Assembly: GCA_050743625.1 (NCBI GenBank)
Contig: JBOGED010000380.1
Location: forward strand, 1 to 16,690
Length of the DNA: 16,690 nucleotides
Source: JBOGED01 sp050743625
Lineage (GTDB): Bacteria; Actinomycetota; Nitriliruptoria; Euzebyales; Egibacteraceae
Direction of reading: 5' to 3'
In this document: positions 6,927 to 14,278 of the stretch, in pieces
How the letters are laid out: each line of letters opens with the position of its first letter
Numbering within the stretch: the stretch's first letter is position 1
Notes under the pieces: generated by a model
The model's input: only the letters and a program-made list of their open reading frames with translations
Told to the model about the DNA's origin: nothing
The model's database searches: none
Made by a program: the position numbers and the translations under genes

Positions 6927-8897
6927 GTGACGGACACACCGCGGACCATCACACTACTCGCATGGCTGGTGGTGGTCGCTCTGGTGGCGGCATGTAGTGG
7001 AGGCGGGCCGCAAGCGCCGAGGACCAGTGAGCCGCAAGCAGGGGGGACGCTCGAGAACTATCGGGTGGGTATTGTCGACGACACCACGACGGATAGCTAC
7101 TGGGCATACCTCGATCCTGAGGCCACGGCGTACAACGGGTACCTGCTGGGTTACACGAAGTCGACCATGTTCGGCTTGACCACGCCGATCAACGACGACA
7201 TCGAGGCTGGTGGTGTCGTCGTCCCCGTACTCGCGGAGGGCCTGCCCGCCGAACCCGTCCAATCTGGCGACGTCTGGGTCGTGACCCAACCGATTCGCAA
7301 GGGATTGGTGTGGAGCGACGGCGAGGAGATCACCGCGCACGATTTCGTCTTCACCGTGAACACGGTGCACGACTTCAACCTCAGCGCGAACTGGGCTGGC
7401 CTCTACCCCAAGGTCGATCCAGGCGACCCGGCCTCCAGCGGGATCGTCGGGGTCGAGGCGGTGGACGACTACACCGTGCGGATCACGTTCAACCGCGAGC
7501 CTGGCCTGCGCCTATGGCCGCACGCCGTCGGCGTGGGTCCTTGGATGCCCGAGCACTTCTGGGCCGACGTGGTCGAGGGGGCCCGCGCGACCGAGGACCC
7601 GGCGGCGACCCTGTACGCCGCATCGGGCGCGGGTGAACCCTCAGGCGGGCCGCTCGTGTTCGAGTCGCGCGAGCCGGGGGCGTTCTCCCGCGTCGTCGCG
7701 AACGAGCGCTACTACGACCAGGGCGCCGGAACGAGGCTCTACGAGTCAGGCGCCGTCGCCTCGCTCTCCCCCGAAGGCGAAGAGGAGGAGGTCTTCGGCG
7801 ATAAGGGAAATGGCGAGATCGCCCTGGAGTACCGCGGGGGACCGTTCCTGAACAGTGAGACGTTGACCTTGTATGGCTCACTTGACGCCGCGGTCCTCGC
7901 GCTGCGCCAGGGCGAGATCGACTACCTGCTCGACACGATCCCGAGCGGCCTTCGGGACCAGGTCGCGCAGGACCCTGATCTTGAGGCCGTGATCAACCCT
8001 TCGTTCAGCTTTAGCTACCTTGCCTTGAACCTGCGAAAGTTCCCGATGGACCAGAAGGCCTTCCGGCAAGCGCTCGCCGTGATGATCGACCGCGAGCTCG
8101 TCACCGAGACGGTGCTGCAGGGAACCGCCACCCCGACCTACACGATGATGCCGCCGGGCAACGCCAAGTGGTTCAACGAGGAGGTCGCCGCCGAGATCAA
8201 GGAGCGTTCCGCCGCGGGGTGGACTCGATCCCAGCGTGTGACCGAGGCCGTGCGCCTCCTCCGTGAGGGTGGGTTCAGCTGGGCGGCCGAGCCGAGCGTC
8301 GACACGCAGAGCGGTGCCGTCACCGCTGGCACCGGCCTCGTCGGGCCGGCGGGTCAACCACTTCCCCCGCTCGCGCTCTTGGTTCCCCCGCCCAGCGGCG
8401 GGCCGGTGGGAGCCGCGTTCGGTACCGCGATCGAGCAAGCCGCACGTGAGCTTGGCGTCCCCCTGTCGGTCAATACGACGCCGTTCAACGCGCTGACCCC
8501 TCAGATCTTCACCGCCGCCGGGCAGCCCCCGCCGTTCGACATGGCCTTGCTTGCCTGGCAGCTTGGCAATCCCGCGTTCCCCGGTTTCTACGAGGGGTTC
8601 TGGCACAGCCGGCACGACGCCGCGACCAGCGGCGGGTTCAACGCGCCGGGCTTCGCCAACGCCGAGTTCGACCGGCTCGCCGACGCCTACCAGGCGACCC
8701 GGAGTGAAGACGACGCCTTCGACCTGATGTGGGAGATGGAGCGGATCCTCGCCGAGGAGCGGCCGTACATCGTCGTGACCAGCTCACCCGTCGTCGAGGC
8801 GTACCGGCCCGGCTCGGTGCGGTACCCGTTCACCGATCAGCTCGGCGGCATCGAGTACTTGGCCGGGATGCCGTCCCTCGTGAGCGCGCCGCAATAA
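6927..8897 (+). CDS. peptide-type ABC transporter substrate-binding lipoprotein (SBP family 5)
   Basis: The 656-residue product begins with a lipoprotein signal peptide: hydrophobic LLAWLVVVALVA, then the lipobox VAAC with the acylated cysteine at residue 23, then a Gly/Ser-rich linker. The family 5 (OppA/DppA) core shows WSDGEEITAHDFVFTVNTVHDF near residue 130, DAAVLALRQGEIDYLLD, FSYLALNLRKFPMDQKAFRQALAVMIDRELV, and a C-terminal DLMWEMERILAEERPYIVV. It would sit on the outer face of the membrane and hand peptides or related solutes to the permeases. It is longer than the usual 530-600 residues, partly because of an acidic loop (SPEGEEEE, residues 281-288) and a proline/glycine-rich stretch near residue 470-490. 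It is the first gene of a five-gene operon. The ligand cannot be predicted. Confidence 0.93.
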   Translation: MTDTPRTITLLAWLVVVALVAACSGGGPQAPRTSEPQAGGTLENYRVGIVDDTTTDSYWAYLDPEATAYNGYLLGYTKSTMFGLTTPINDDIEAGGVVVPVLAEGLPAEPVQSGDVWVVTQPIRKGLVWSDGEEITAHDFVFTVNTVHDFNLSANWAGLYPKVDPGDPASSGIVGVEAVDDYTVRITFNREPGLRLWPHAVGVGPWMPEHFWADVVEGARATEDPAATLYAASGAGEPSGGPLVFESREPGAFSRVVANERYYDQGAGTRLYESGAVASLSPEGEEEEVFGDKGNGEIALEYRGGPFLNSETLTLYGSLDAAVLALRQGEIDYLLDTIPSGLRDQVAQDPDLEAVINPSFSFSYLALNLRKFPMDQKAFRQALAVMIDRELVTETVLQGTATPTYTMMPPGNAKWFNEEVAAEIKERSAAGWTRSQRVTEAVRLLREGGFSWAAEPSVDTQSGAVTAGTGLVGPAGQPLPPLALLVPPPSGGPVGAAFGTAIEQAARELGVPLSVNTTPFNALTPQIFTAAGQPPPFDMALLAWQLGNPAFPGFYEGFWHSRHDAATSGGFNAPGFANAEFDRLADAYQATRSEDDAFDLMWEMERILAEERPYIVVTSSPVVEAYRPGSVRYPFTDQLGGIEYLAGMPSLVSAPQ

Positions 8898-8900
8898 GCC

Positions 8901-10055
8901 ATGGCCAGATTCGTCGTGCGGCGCTGCATACAGATGGTGGTCCTGTTCGCGGTCTTCCTCTCCCTGCTGTTCGTGCTGATGAACGCCCAGCCGGGAAACA
9001 TCACCGACCAGTACACCGCTGACCCGAGCATCCCGCCGGAGGCCCGGCAGGTGCTCGCGGAGCGCCTGGGCCTCGACCGCCCCTTGCCCGAGCGGTACGC
9101 CGTGTACATGCGCAACTTCTTCACCGGCAACCTCGGCGTGAGCTTCAGCGAGTACCCGCGCCCGGTGGTCGACATCCTGGCCGAGCGCTTCCCGCGTACC
9201 CTGTTCCTGTTCCTCAGCGCGACGCTGCTCGCCTATTGGGTCGGCTTCAGGGCGGGGAAGCTCCTGGTCTGGCGGCGTGGCAAGACGGCCGAGCACACGG
9301 TCAACGTCGTGGGCATCGTGCTCGGCACGGTCTTCGAGCCGTGGTTCTTCCTGCTGATGATCTATCTGTTCTCGTTCATGCTCGGCTGGTTCCCGGCTGG
9401 CAGGCTCATCGAGAACGCGCTGTGGTTCGACGCCGGGTTCTCCGTCAACCAGGTGTTCGGAAGGATCCTGCTCACGACCGGCGTCGCGGGGGTCGCGCTC
9501 GCGGCCGTGCTCGCCGCCACCCGCGCCGCAGGGCAGCCACGAGCCCGCTCGGCGCTGCGAGGGGGCGGTATCGCGCTCGCGGGAGGTGGGCTTCTCGCCT
9601 ACTGGCTGGCTTCCCCGATGCGTCCCTACGCGGCGGACATCGTCTGGCACGCGATCCTGCCGGTCTTCTGTCTCACCCTGGTGGCCTTCGGCGGCGTCAT
9701 GCTCCTGATGCGAAGCTCGATGCTCGAGACCTTGCGCGAGGACTACATCTTCACCGCCCGAGCGAAAGGATTGCCAGAGCGCGTGATCCGCGACCGGCAC
9801 GCCGCACGCAACGCGCTCCTGCCGCTCGTGACGTCGCTGGTGTTCTCGCTTGCGGGCGTGATCGGCGGCGGCATCATCACCGAGTCGGTCTTCTCTTGGC
9901 CAGGGATGGGCGAGGCGTTGCTCAACGCGATCGTTCTGGAGGACATCCCGCTGGCCATTGGCGCGCTGGGGCTACTCGGCGCGCTCGCCCTCGTCGCGCA
10001 TCTGGCGGTGGACATCCTGTATACGTACCTCGACCCACGCATGCGCGTGCGATGA
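8901..10055 (+). CDS. peptide-type ABC transporter permease (OppB/DppB family) with an enlarged central loop
   Basis: The 384-residue protein starts with the standard FVVRRCIQMVVLFAVFLSLLFVLM first helix. It ends with the family's cytoplasmic coupling loop TARAKGLPERVIRDRHAARNALLP (residues 285-308), then ITESVFSWPGMGEAL and DILYTYLDPRMR. Typical OppB/DppB proteins are 306-340 residues. The excess lies at about residues 172-245, between LGWFPAG and HAILPVFCLTL. It contains two extra hydrophobic stretches, ILLTTGVAGVALAAVLAA and IALAGGGLLAYWLA, separated by a basic stretch. The ATG is 3 nt after the binding-protein stop, with no strong ribosome-binding site, so coupled translation is likely. 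It pairs with the next permease to form the channel. Confidence 0.93.
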   Translation: MARFVVRRCIQMVVLFAVFLSLLFVLMNAQPGNITDQYTADPSIPPEARQVLAERLGLDRPLPERYAVYMRNFFTGNLGVSFSEYPRPVVDILAERFPRTLFLFLSATLLAYWVGFRAGKLLVWRRGKTAEHTVNVVGIVLGTVFEPWFFLLMIYLFSFMLGWFPAGRLIENALWFDAGFSVNQVFGRILLTTGVAGVALAAVLAATRAAGQPRARSALRGGGIALAGGGLLAYWLASPMRPYAADIVWHAILPVFCLTLVAFGGVMLLMRSSMLETLREDYIFTARAKGLPERVIRDRHAARNALLPLVTSLVFSLAGVIGGGIITESVFSWPGMGEALLNAIVLEDIPLAIGALGLLGALALVAHLAVDILYTYLDPRMRVR

Positions 10056-11107
10056 CCGCCCTCACGGACACCCGCTCGGAGCCGCTCTGGCGCACCCGTC
10101 TGAGGCTGGCGGCCATGGCGAGCGCCAACAACTGGCAGCTGTTCGGGCAGGGCCTGATCGGGCGGATCGGCCTTGTCATCATCGGAGTCTTCGCCCTCAT
10201 GGCCTTGGCGCACCCCCTGCTCATGGGCATGGTCTGGGAGCCGCGGATCTATGACCCGGTCGTTGGTCACGACGCGGTCGCCAGTGAGCTGGTCGTCGTG
10301 GAGAGCGTCACCGACCCCACCGCGCAGATCGACCTGAGCACGGCACGGCTGAGGGGCAATCTCGACGCGCGAGTCGGCGATGTGGTGACGCGGCTGCTCC
10401 AGCCAGCCCCTCCCTCACGCGCGCACTTGCTCGGCACGGACCCACTCGGGCGTGACGTGCTGTCCCAGCTCATGGCGAGCGCCCGGGCGGCGTTCGGCCT
10501 GGGTGCCCTTGCGGCCGTCGTCACCGTGGTGATCGCCACGACGGTCGGCTCCGTGGCCGCCTACTTCGGCGGGATCACCGACAACCTGCTCATGCGCTTC
10601 GCCGACCTGATGCTGCTGATCCCCCTGCTCCCGCTCCTTATCGTCATCAGCGGCTTCTTCACGCTGGAGCTCCTCCACGTCGGGATCGTGCTCGGGCTCC
10701 TCAGCGGGTTCGGGGGCACCGCGGTCGTGCTCAAGTCACAGGCGTTGACCGTCAAGGTCAAGCCGTTCGTGGACGCCGCGAGGGTGGCGGGTGGCGGCCA
10801 CGCGCACATCGTGTTTCGCCACATCGTGCCGAACGTGTTGCCGCTCAGTCTCCTTTATATGGTGTTCACCGTGACGGGAGCGATCACCACGGAGGCCGTG
10901 CTGTCCTTCTTCGGGCTGCTCAACGTGCCGATGAGCTGGGGGATCATGCTCAACACCACGCAGATCAACGGCTACCTCCTGCGTGGCATCGACTACTGGT
11001 GGCTCGTGATCCCGCCCGGCCTCGCCGTCACCCTGCTCGCCACCGCCTTCTTCCTGGTCGGCCGGGCCATGGACGAGGTCGTCAACCCGCGCCTGAGGAG
11101 CAGGTAA
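10052..11107 (+). CDS. peptide-type ABC transporter permease (OppC/DppC family)
   Basis: The 351-residue protein shows the OppC/DppC order. There is a cytoplasmic N-terminus, a first helix (GLVIIGVFALMALAHPLL), the signature LLGTDPLGRDVLSQLM at residues 127-141, a bundle of helices, and the coupling loop VDAARVAGGGHAHIVFRHIVPNVLP (residues 240-264). It ends with TTEAVLSFFGLLNVPMSWGIML. The region between the first helix and GTD is longer than usual by about 35-45 residues (about 73-116), an acidic, polar, probably extracytoplasmic stretch. The ATG overlaps the upstream stop as ATGA; a longer in-frame extension back to 9236 lies over the previous gene and is rejected. It is the second half of the heterodimeric channel. 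Confidence 0.93.
   Translation: MTALTDTRSEPLWRTRLRLAAMASANNWQLFGQGLIGRIGLVIIGVFALMALAHPLLMGMVWEPRIYDPVVGHDAVASELVVVESVTDPTAQIDLSTARLRGNLDARVGDVVTRLLQPAPPSRAHLLGTDPLGRDVLSQLMASARAAFGLGALAAVVTVVIATTVGSVAAYFGGITDNLLMRFADLMLLIPLLPLLIVISGFFTLELLHVGIVLGLLSGFGGTAVVLKSQALTVKVKPFVDAARVAGGGHAHIVFRHIVPNVLPLSLLYMVFTVTGAITTEAVLSFFGLLNVPMSWGIMLNTTQINGYLLRGIDYWWLVIPPGLAVTLLATAFFLVGRAMDEVVNPRLRSR
11095..11100 (+). promoter_or_regulatory. ribosome-binding site of the first transporter ATPase
   Basis: GAGGAG lies 6 nt before the ATG at 11107, inside the end of the permease gene. It supports this start over the in-frame upstream ATG at 10999. Confidence 0.7.
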
Positions 11108-12123
11108 TGGCCGCGAAGGGTCCTCGGCTGCTCGAGGTCGACGGTCTCGTCATGCGGTACCGGACGCGGTCGGGTGAGGTGTCGGCGGTCGAGGACGTCT
11201 CGTTCGCGCTGCGCTCGGGCGAGGCGCTCGGGCTGGTCGGGGAGTCCGGCTGCGGCAAGACGTCGATCGCGCTGGCGGTCCTGCGGCTGCTTCCTGACAA
11301 CGCCCGTATTGTCTCGGGCGAGATCCGGCTGGACGGCGAGAACCTCCTCGCGCTGGGCGAGGAGGAGATGCGCCAGCGCCGGTGGCGGGACATCGCCATG
11401 GTGTTCCAGGGCGCCATGAACTCCTGGAACCCCGTGTACCGGATCGGCGCGCAGATCAAAGAGGCGATGGACTTTCATTGGCCACAGCGCCCGTCGGACG
11501 CCCGGGCCCGTGAGCGGATCGGCGAGCTGTTCACGCTCGTCAACCTGGAGCCGTCCTTGATGGACCGGTATCCCCACGAGCTGTCTGGCGGCATGCGCCA
11601 GCGCGCGGTCATCGCGATGGCGTTGTCGTGCGATCCCAAGGTCATCATCGCCGACGAGCCGACCACCGCACTCGACGTCATCGTCCAGGACCGGATCCTG
11701 AAAGAGATGAAGCGGATCCAGCGGGACCTGCGGATGAGCGTGATCTACATCTCCCACGACATCGCGGTCATCGCCGAGGTCAGCGAGCAGATCGGCGTGA
11801 TGTACGCCGGCAAGCTCGTCGAGGTGGGACCCACCACCACCGTCTTCAGCCGGCCGCGTCACCCCTACACCTGGCTACTCCTGTCCTCCACCCCGAGCAT
11901 CACCGGCCCCCGCCGCAAGCTCCAGCCGCTCCAGGGCGAGCCGCCGAACCTGCTCGACCCGCCAACCGGTTGCCGGTTCCACCCCCGCTGCCCGCTCGCC
12001 ACCCCAAGGTGCACCGCGCACGCGCCACCGCTGGCGCCCGTCACCGGCTCCGCCGACCAGCAGGTGGCGTGCTGGCACTCGGACCGCGTCCCCGCGCTTG
12101 ACAGCTTGGCGCTCGCGCCGTGA
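11107..12123 (+). CDS. peptide ABC transporter ATP-binding protein (OppD/DppD family)
   Basis: The 338-residue ATPase has Walker A GESGCGKT (residues 45-52), the ABC signature LSGGMRQR (from residue 159), Walker B VIIADEP with Glu184, the D-loop TALDV, and the switch histidine His217. The C-terminal oligopeptide domain (HPYTWLLLSSTPS onward) carries four cysteines, Cys289, Cys295, Cys302 and Cys322, in the pattern CxxxxxC-x6-C-x19-C. In the M. tuberculosis OppABCD importer such a cysteine set was reported to hold a [4Fe-4S] cluster; a cluster here is inference. The start overlaps the permease stop by 1 nt (TAATG). It would form a heterodimer with the next gene's product on the cytoplasmic side. 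Confidence 0.95.
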   Translation: MAAKGPRLLEVDGLVMRYRTRSGEVSAVEDVSFALRSGEALGLVGESGCGKTSIALAVLRLLPDNARIVSGEIRLDGENLLALGEEEMRQRRWRDIAMVFQGAMNSWNPVYRIGAQIKEAMDFHWPQRPSDARARERIGELFTLVNLEPSLMDRYPHELSGGMRQRAVIAMALSCDPKVIIADEPTTALDVIVQDRILKEMKRIQRDLRMSVIYISHDIAVIAEVSEQIGVMYAGKLVEVGPTTTVFSRPRHPYTWLLLSSTPSITGPRRKLQPLQGEPPNLLDPPTGCRFHPRCPLATPRCTAHAPPLAPVTGSADQQVACWHSDRVPALDSLALAP

Positions 12124-13115
12124 ACGGCGTGAGCGCGCCCCTACTGCAGGTAGAGGGGCTGACGAAGCGGTTCCCGATCCGCCGCGGCACCTTCCGGCGC
12201 CCGCGCGACTTCGTGCATGCCGTCGACGGGGTGGACTTCCAGATCGCGGCCGGTGAGCGCCTTGGGCTGGTCGGCGAGTCCGGATGCGGCAAGACGACGA
12301 CAGGGCGCATCCTCGCGAAGCTGACGGATGCCACCGAGGGCACGATCCTCCTTCATGACGGCGGCGAGGCGATCGACGTCGCGCTTCTCGGGCGCGACCA
12401 GCGGCGCCTGTTCCGGCGGCGCGTCCAGATGATCTTCCAGGACCCCTACGAGTCCATGAACCCGCGCCGCACCGTGTTCGACACCGTCGCCGAGCCGCTG
12501 ACCGTGCAGGGCATCGGCACTGCGGCGGAGCGAGAGGGGCGCGTCGCCGACCTGCTCGCGATGGTCGGGTTGACCCCTCCCCGGTCGTTCCTCTTTCGCT
12601 ACCCCCACGAGCTGTCAGGCGGCCAGCGGCAACGCGTGGCGATCGCCCGGGCGCTGGTCATCGATCCCGCGTTCGTCGTGGCCGACGAGCCGACGTCCAT
12701 GCTCGACGTGAGCATCCGCATCTCGATCATGGAGCTGATGCTCACGCTGGGGGAGCGGTTCAACGTCTCGTACCTGTTCATCACCCACGATCTGGCGGTC
12801 GCCCGGTACATGTGCGACCGGATCGCCGTGATGTACCTCGGCAAGATCGTCGAGCTGGCGGAGACGGAAGACCTGCTCGCGAACCCGCTCCACCCGTACA
12901 CCCGCGCGCTGCTGTCCGCGGTGCCGGTCCCGGATCCCACCTACCAGCGTCCCGAGGTCCAGATCAAAGGCGGGGTGACCACGCCGGTGAACCCCAAACC
13001 CACCTGCCGCTTCCTCGATCGCTGCCCGCGGGCGGACCTGCACTGCGAACGCAACGAGCACCCACCCCTGGAGGACCACGGCAACGGCCATTACGTGGCC
13101 TGCTACCGGATCTAG
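12120..13115 (+). CDS. peptide ABC transporter ATP-binding protein (OppF/DppF family)
   Basis: The 331-residue partner ATPase has the OppF-type FPIRRG N-terminal stretch, Walker A GESGCGKT (residues 52-59), FQDPYESMNPRRTV, the signature LSGGQRQR (from residue 165), Walker B VVADEP with Glu190, and the switch region ITHDLAVARYMCDRIAVMYLGKIVE. The C-terminal domain has cysteines 296, 302, 309 and 328 with the spacing seen in its partner. GTG 12120 overlaps the previous stop (GTGA) and has no clear ribosome-binding site, so translation is probably coupled. A GTG at 12129 is a weak alternative. It is the last gene of the operon and ends 10 nt before the stop of the opposing split-barrel gene; no terminator is visible in between. 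Confidence 0.95.
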   Translation: MNGVSAPLLQVEGLTKRFPIRRGTFRRPRDFVHAVDGVDFQIAAGERLGLVGESGCGKTTTGRILAKLTDATEGTILLHDGGEAIDVALLGRDQRRLFRRRVQMIFQDPYESMNPRRTVFDTVAEPLTVQGIGTAAEREGRVADLLAMVGLTPPRSFLFRYPHELSGGQRQRVAIARALVIDPAFVVADEPTSMLDVSIRISIMELMLTLGERFNVSYLFITHDLAVARYMCDRIAVMYLGKIVELAETEDLLANPLHPYTRALLSAVPVPDPTYQRPEVQIKGGVTTPVNPKPTCRFLDRCPRADLHCERNEHPPLEDHGNGHYVACYRI

Positions 13116-13125
13116 CACACCACTC

Positions 13126-13869
13126 TCAGTCGGGCAGCCGCACGGCGCCCCGGGGTGCGGGGGGGAGGGGAGCGGCGCCGGAGCGGCCTCCACCCCACCA
13201 GGACGCGTGGGCAGGGAGGAGCGCGCCGCGGGTGTCGAGCTCGCCGGTCAAGACCACACCCGTGCCACCGGGCGAGCCTGCGGCGACGGCCACCGAGGCG
13301 CCAGGCCGGGATTGCGCCTGAGGATCGATCGTGAAGCCCGCGCCCCACGTGGCCGGAGCGAGCTGGACGCCGTCATGACCTTCCGTCGCCATGAGTATCT
13401 GGCGAATACCTGACAGGTCGCGGCGGATGTCGGCGGGGATGATCTCGGGCAGGGCAGGCGCGATCCCGGGCGGCGGGAGGGGCGCCTCGACCGCCGTGGC
13501 CTCGTCGACGGCGATCCGAGCCGGGACGAGCGGCCATCCGCGGGTCACCTCGCGCGGATGACGCAACGCGAGCGCGGCCATGGCCGCGGTGACGATCGGC
13601 CCGTGAAAGAGCAGCCCCACCAAGTCGTCGGGCGTGAACACCCGCGCGGCGCCGCTGGCCAAGATCTTCAGGCCGGTGCCCGCGCCGATTCCGATCGCGC
13701 ACGACGGAGCGGCTCGAAGTCCCGCGGCCAAGGAGCTCCGGGCCGGGACGGCGATCCAGAGCGCCTCGCCGTCGGACCAGCACGCCACCGAGCCGAGCTG
13801 GGGGGCGTCCCGCGCACGGAACCCGACGAGGCAACGGGTGGTGTTCTGTAGCTCGAGTTCTAGAGTCAT
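13126..13869 (-). CDS. probable pyridoxamine-phosphate-oxidase-like split-barrel protein (two half domains)
   Basis: The 247-residue product has no motif that fixes a function. Residues 12-80 (CLVGFRARDAPQLGSVACW, LWIAVPARSSLAAGLRAAP, TGLKILASGAARVF) resemble the strand-helix pattern of FMN-binding split barrels of the pyridoxamine 5'-phosphate oxidase superfamily. Residues 156-216 (QILMATEGHDGVQLAPATWG, FTIDP, TGVVLTGELDTRG) repeat the same pattern, suggesting two tandem modules. The C-terminus is Gly/Pro/Trp-rich low complexity. ATG 13869 leaves 37 bp to the divergent mhuD-like gene. An upstream in-frame start at 13926 would overlap that gene's first codons and is less likely. Related superfamily members bind FMN, F420, haem or biliverdin. 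The family call is fold-level inference. Confidence 0.6.
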   Translation of the reverse strand: MTLELELQNTTRCLVGFRARDAPQLGSVACWSDGEALWIAVPARSSLAAGLRAAPSCAIGIGAGTGLKILASGAARVFTPDDLVGLLFHGPIVTAAMAALALRHPREVTRGWPLVPARIAVDEATAVEAPLPPPGIAPALPEIIPADIRRDLSGIRQILMATEGHDGVQLAPATWGAGFTIDPQAQSRPGASVAVAAGSPGGTGVVLTGELDTRGALLPAHASWWGGGRSGAAPLPPAPRGAVRLPD

Positions 13870-13906
13870 CACACGCTCAACGATTACATGCGGAAAGGAA
13901 GTCGCA
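13870..13906. promoter_or_regulatory. 37-bp divergent intergenic region (split-barrel gene / mhuD-like gene)
   Basis: On the plus strand AAAGGAAG (13894-13901) is a good ribosome-binding site 5 nt before ATG 13907. On the minus strand TGTAAT (13888-13883) could be a -10 box, giving a leader of only a few bases for the split-barrel gene. The plus-strand promoter must therefore reach into the split-barrel coding sequence. Confidence 0.45.
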
Positions 13907-14221
13907 ATGTCTTTCGTCTCTATCAACCTGCTCGAGGTACCTCAACAAATGCGCGCGACACTAGAGGAGCGGTTCGCGGCGCGTGCGGGTGAGGTGGACA
14001 AGACGGATGGTTTTGAGGGCTTCGAGCTGCTTCGCCCGATCGAGGGCTCGGACCGGTACCTGGTCTACACGCGCTGGGACTCGAAGGAGTCGTTCGAAGC
14101 CTGGATGGGCTCGCGGTCATTCGAGCGCGGTCATGCCCAGCACGCCGCGAGCGGGCCCGCCGCGACCGGCTCGGAGTTGTGGACATTCGAGGTAGCGCAG
14201 GCCACGACCCGCTCGACGTGA
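13907..14221 (+). CDS. mhuD: MhuD-type haem-degrading monooxygenase (ABM fold)
   Basis: This 104-residue protein has the dimeric alpha+beta barrel pattern of antibiotic-biosynthesis-monooxygenase/IsdG proteins, and it lines up along its whole length with M. tuberculosis MhuD as I recall it. Shared landmarks are N7 in INLLEVP, R26 in ERFAARAGEV, GFEGFELLRP (35-44), RYLVYTRWDS (50-59), W66 in FEAW, and the loop GHAQHA with His76, which would match MhuD's haem-ligating His75 after a one-residue insertion. MhuD opens haem to mycobilins and releases iron in the cytosol without releasing carbon monoxide. A general ABM oxygenase is the fallback if haem binding fails. It has a good ribosome-binding site. 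It is divergent from the split-barrel gene and 57 nt upstream of the acyl-CoA synthetase. Confidence 0.8.
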   Translation: MSFVSINLLEVPQQMRATLEERFAARAGEVDKTDGFEGFELLRPIEGSDRYLVYTRWDSKESFEAWMGSRSFERGHAQHAASGPAATGSELWTFEVAQATTRST

Positions 14222-14236
14222 GTTAGCCTCTGGCGA

Positions 14237-14260
14237 GGTTCGCGGGAAGGTTCGCGGGAA
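14237..14260 (+). repeat. perfect 12-bp tandem duplication
   Basis: GGTTCGCGGGAA occurs twice with no gap (14237-14248 and 14249-14260) in the 57-bp gap between the mhuD-like gene and the acyl-CoA synthetase, ending 4 nt before the latter's ribosome-binding site. Confidence 0.85.
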
Positions 14261-14264
14261 CAGC

Positions 14265-14271
14265 AAAGGAG
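14265..14271 (+). promoter_or_regulatory. ribosome-binding site of the acyl-CoA synthetase
   Basis: AAAGGAG lies 7 nt before ATG 14279 and fixes this start. Confidence 0.8.
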
Positions 14272-14278
14272 ATACACG

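Noticed and set aside
9236..10051. In-frame upstream extension of the OppC-like permease
   Set aside because: The extension is Arg/His-rich out-of-frame translation of the preceding permease. The ATGA overlap at 10052 gives a normal OppC N-terminus.
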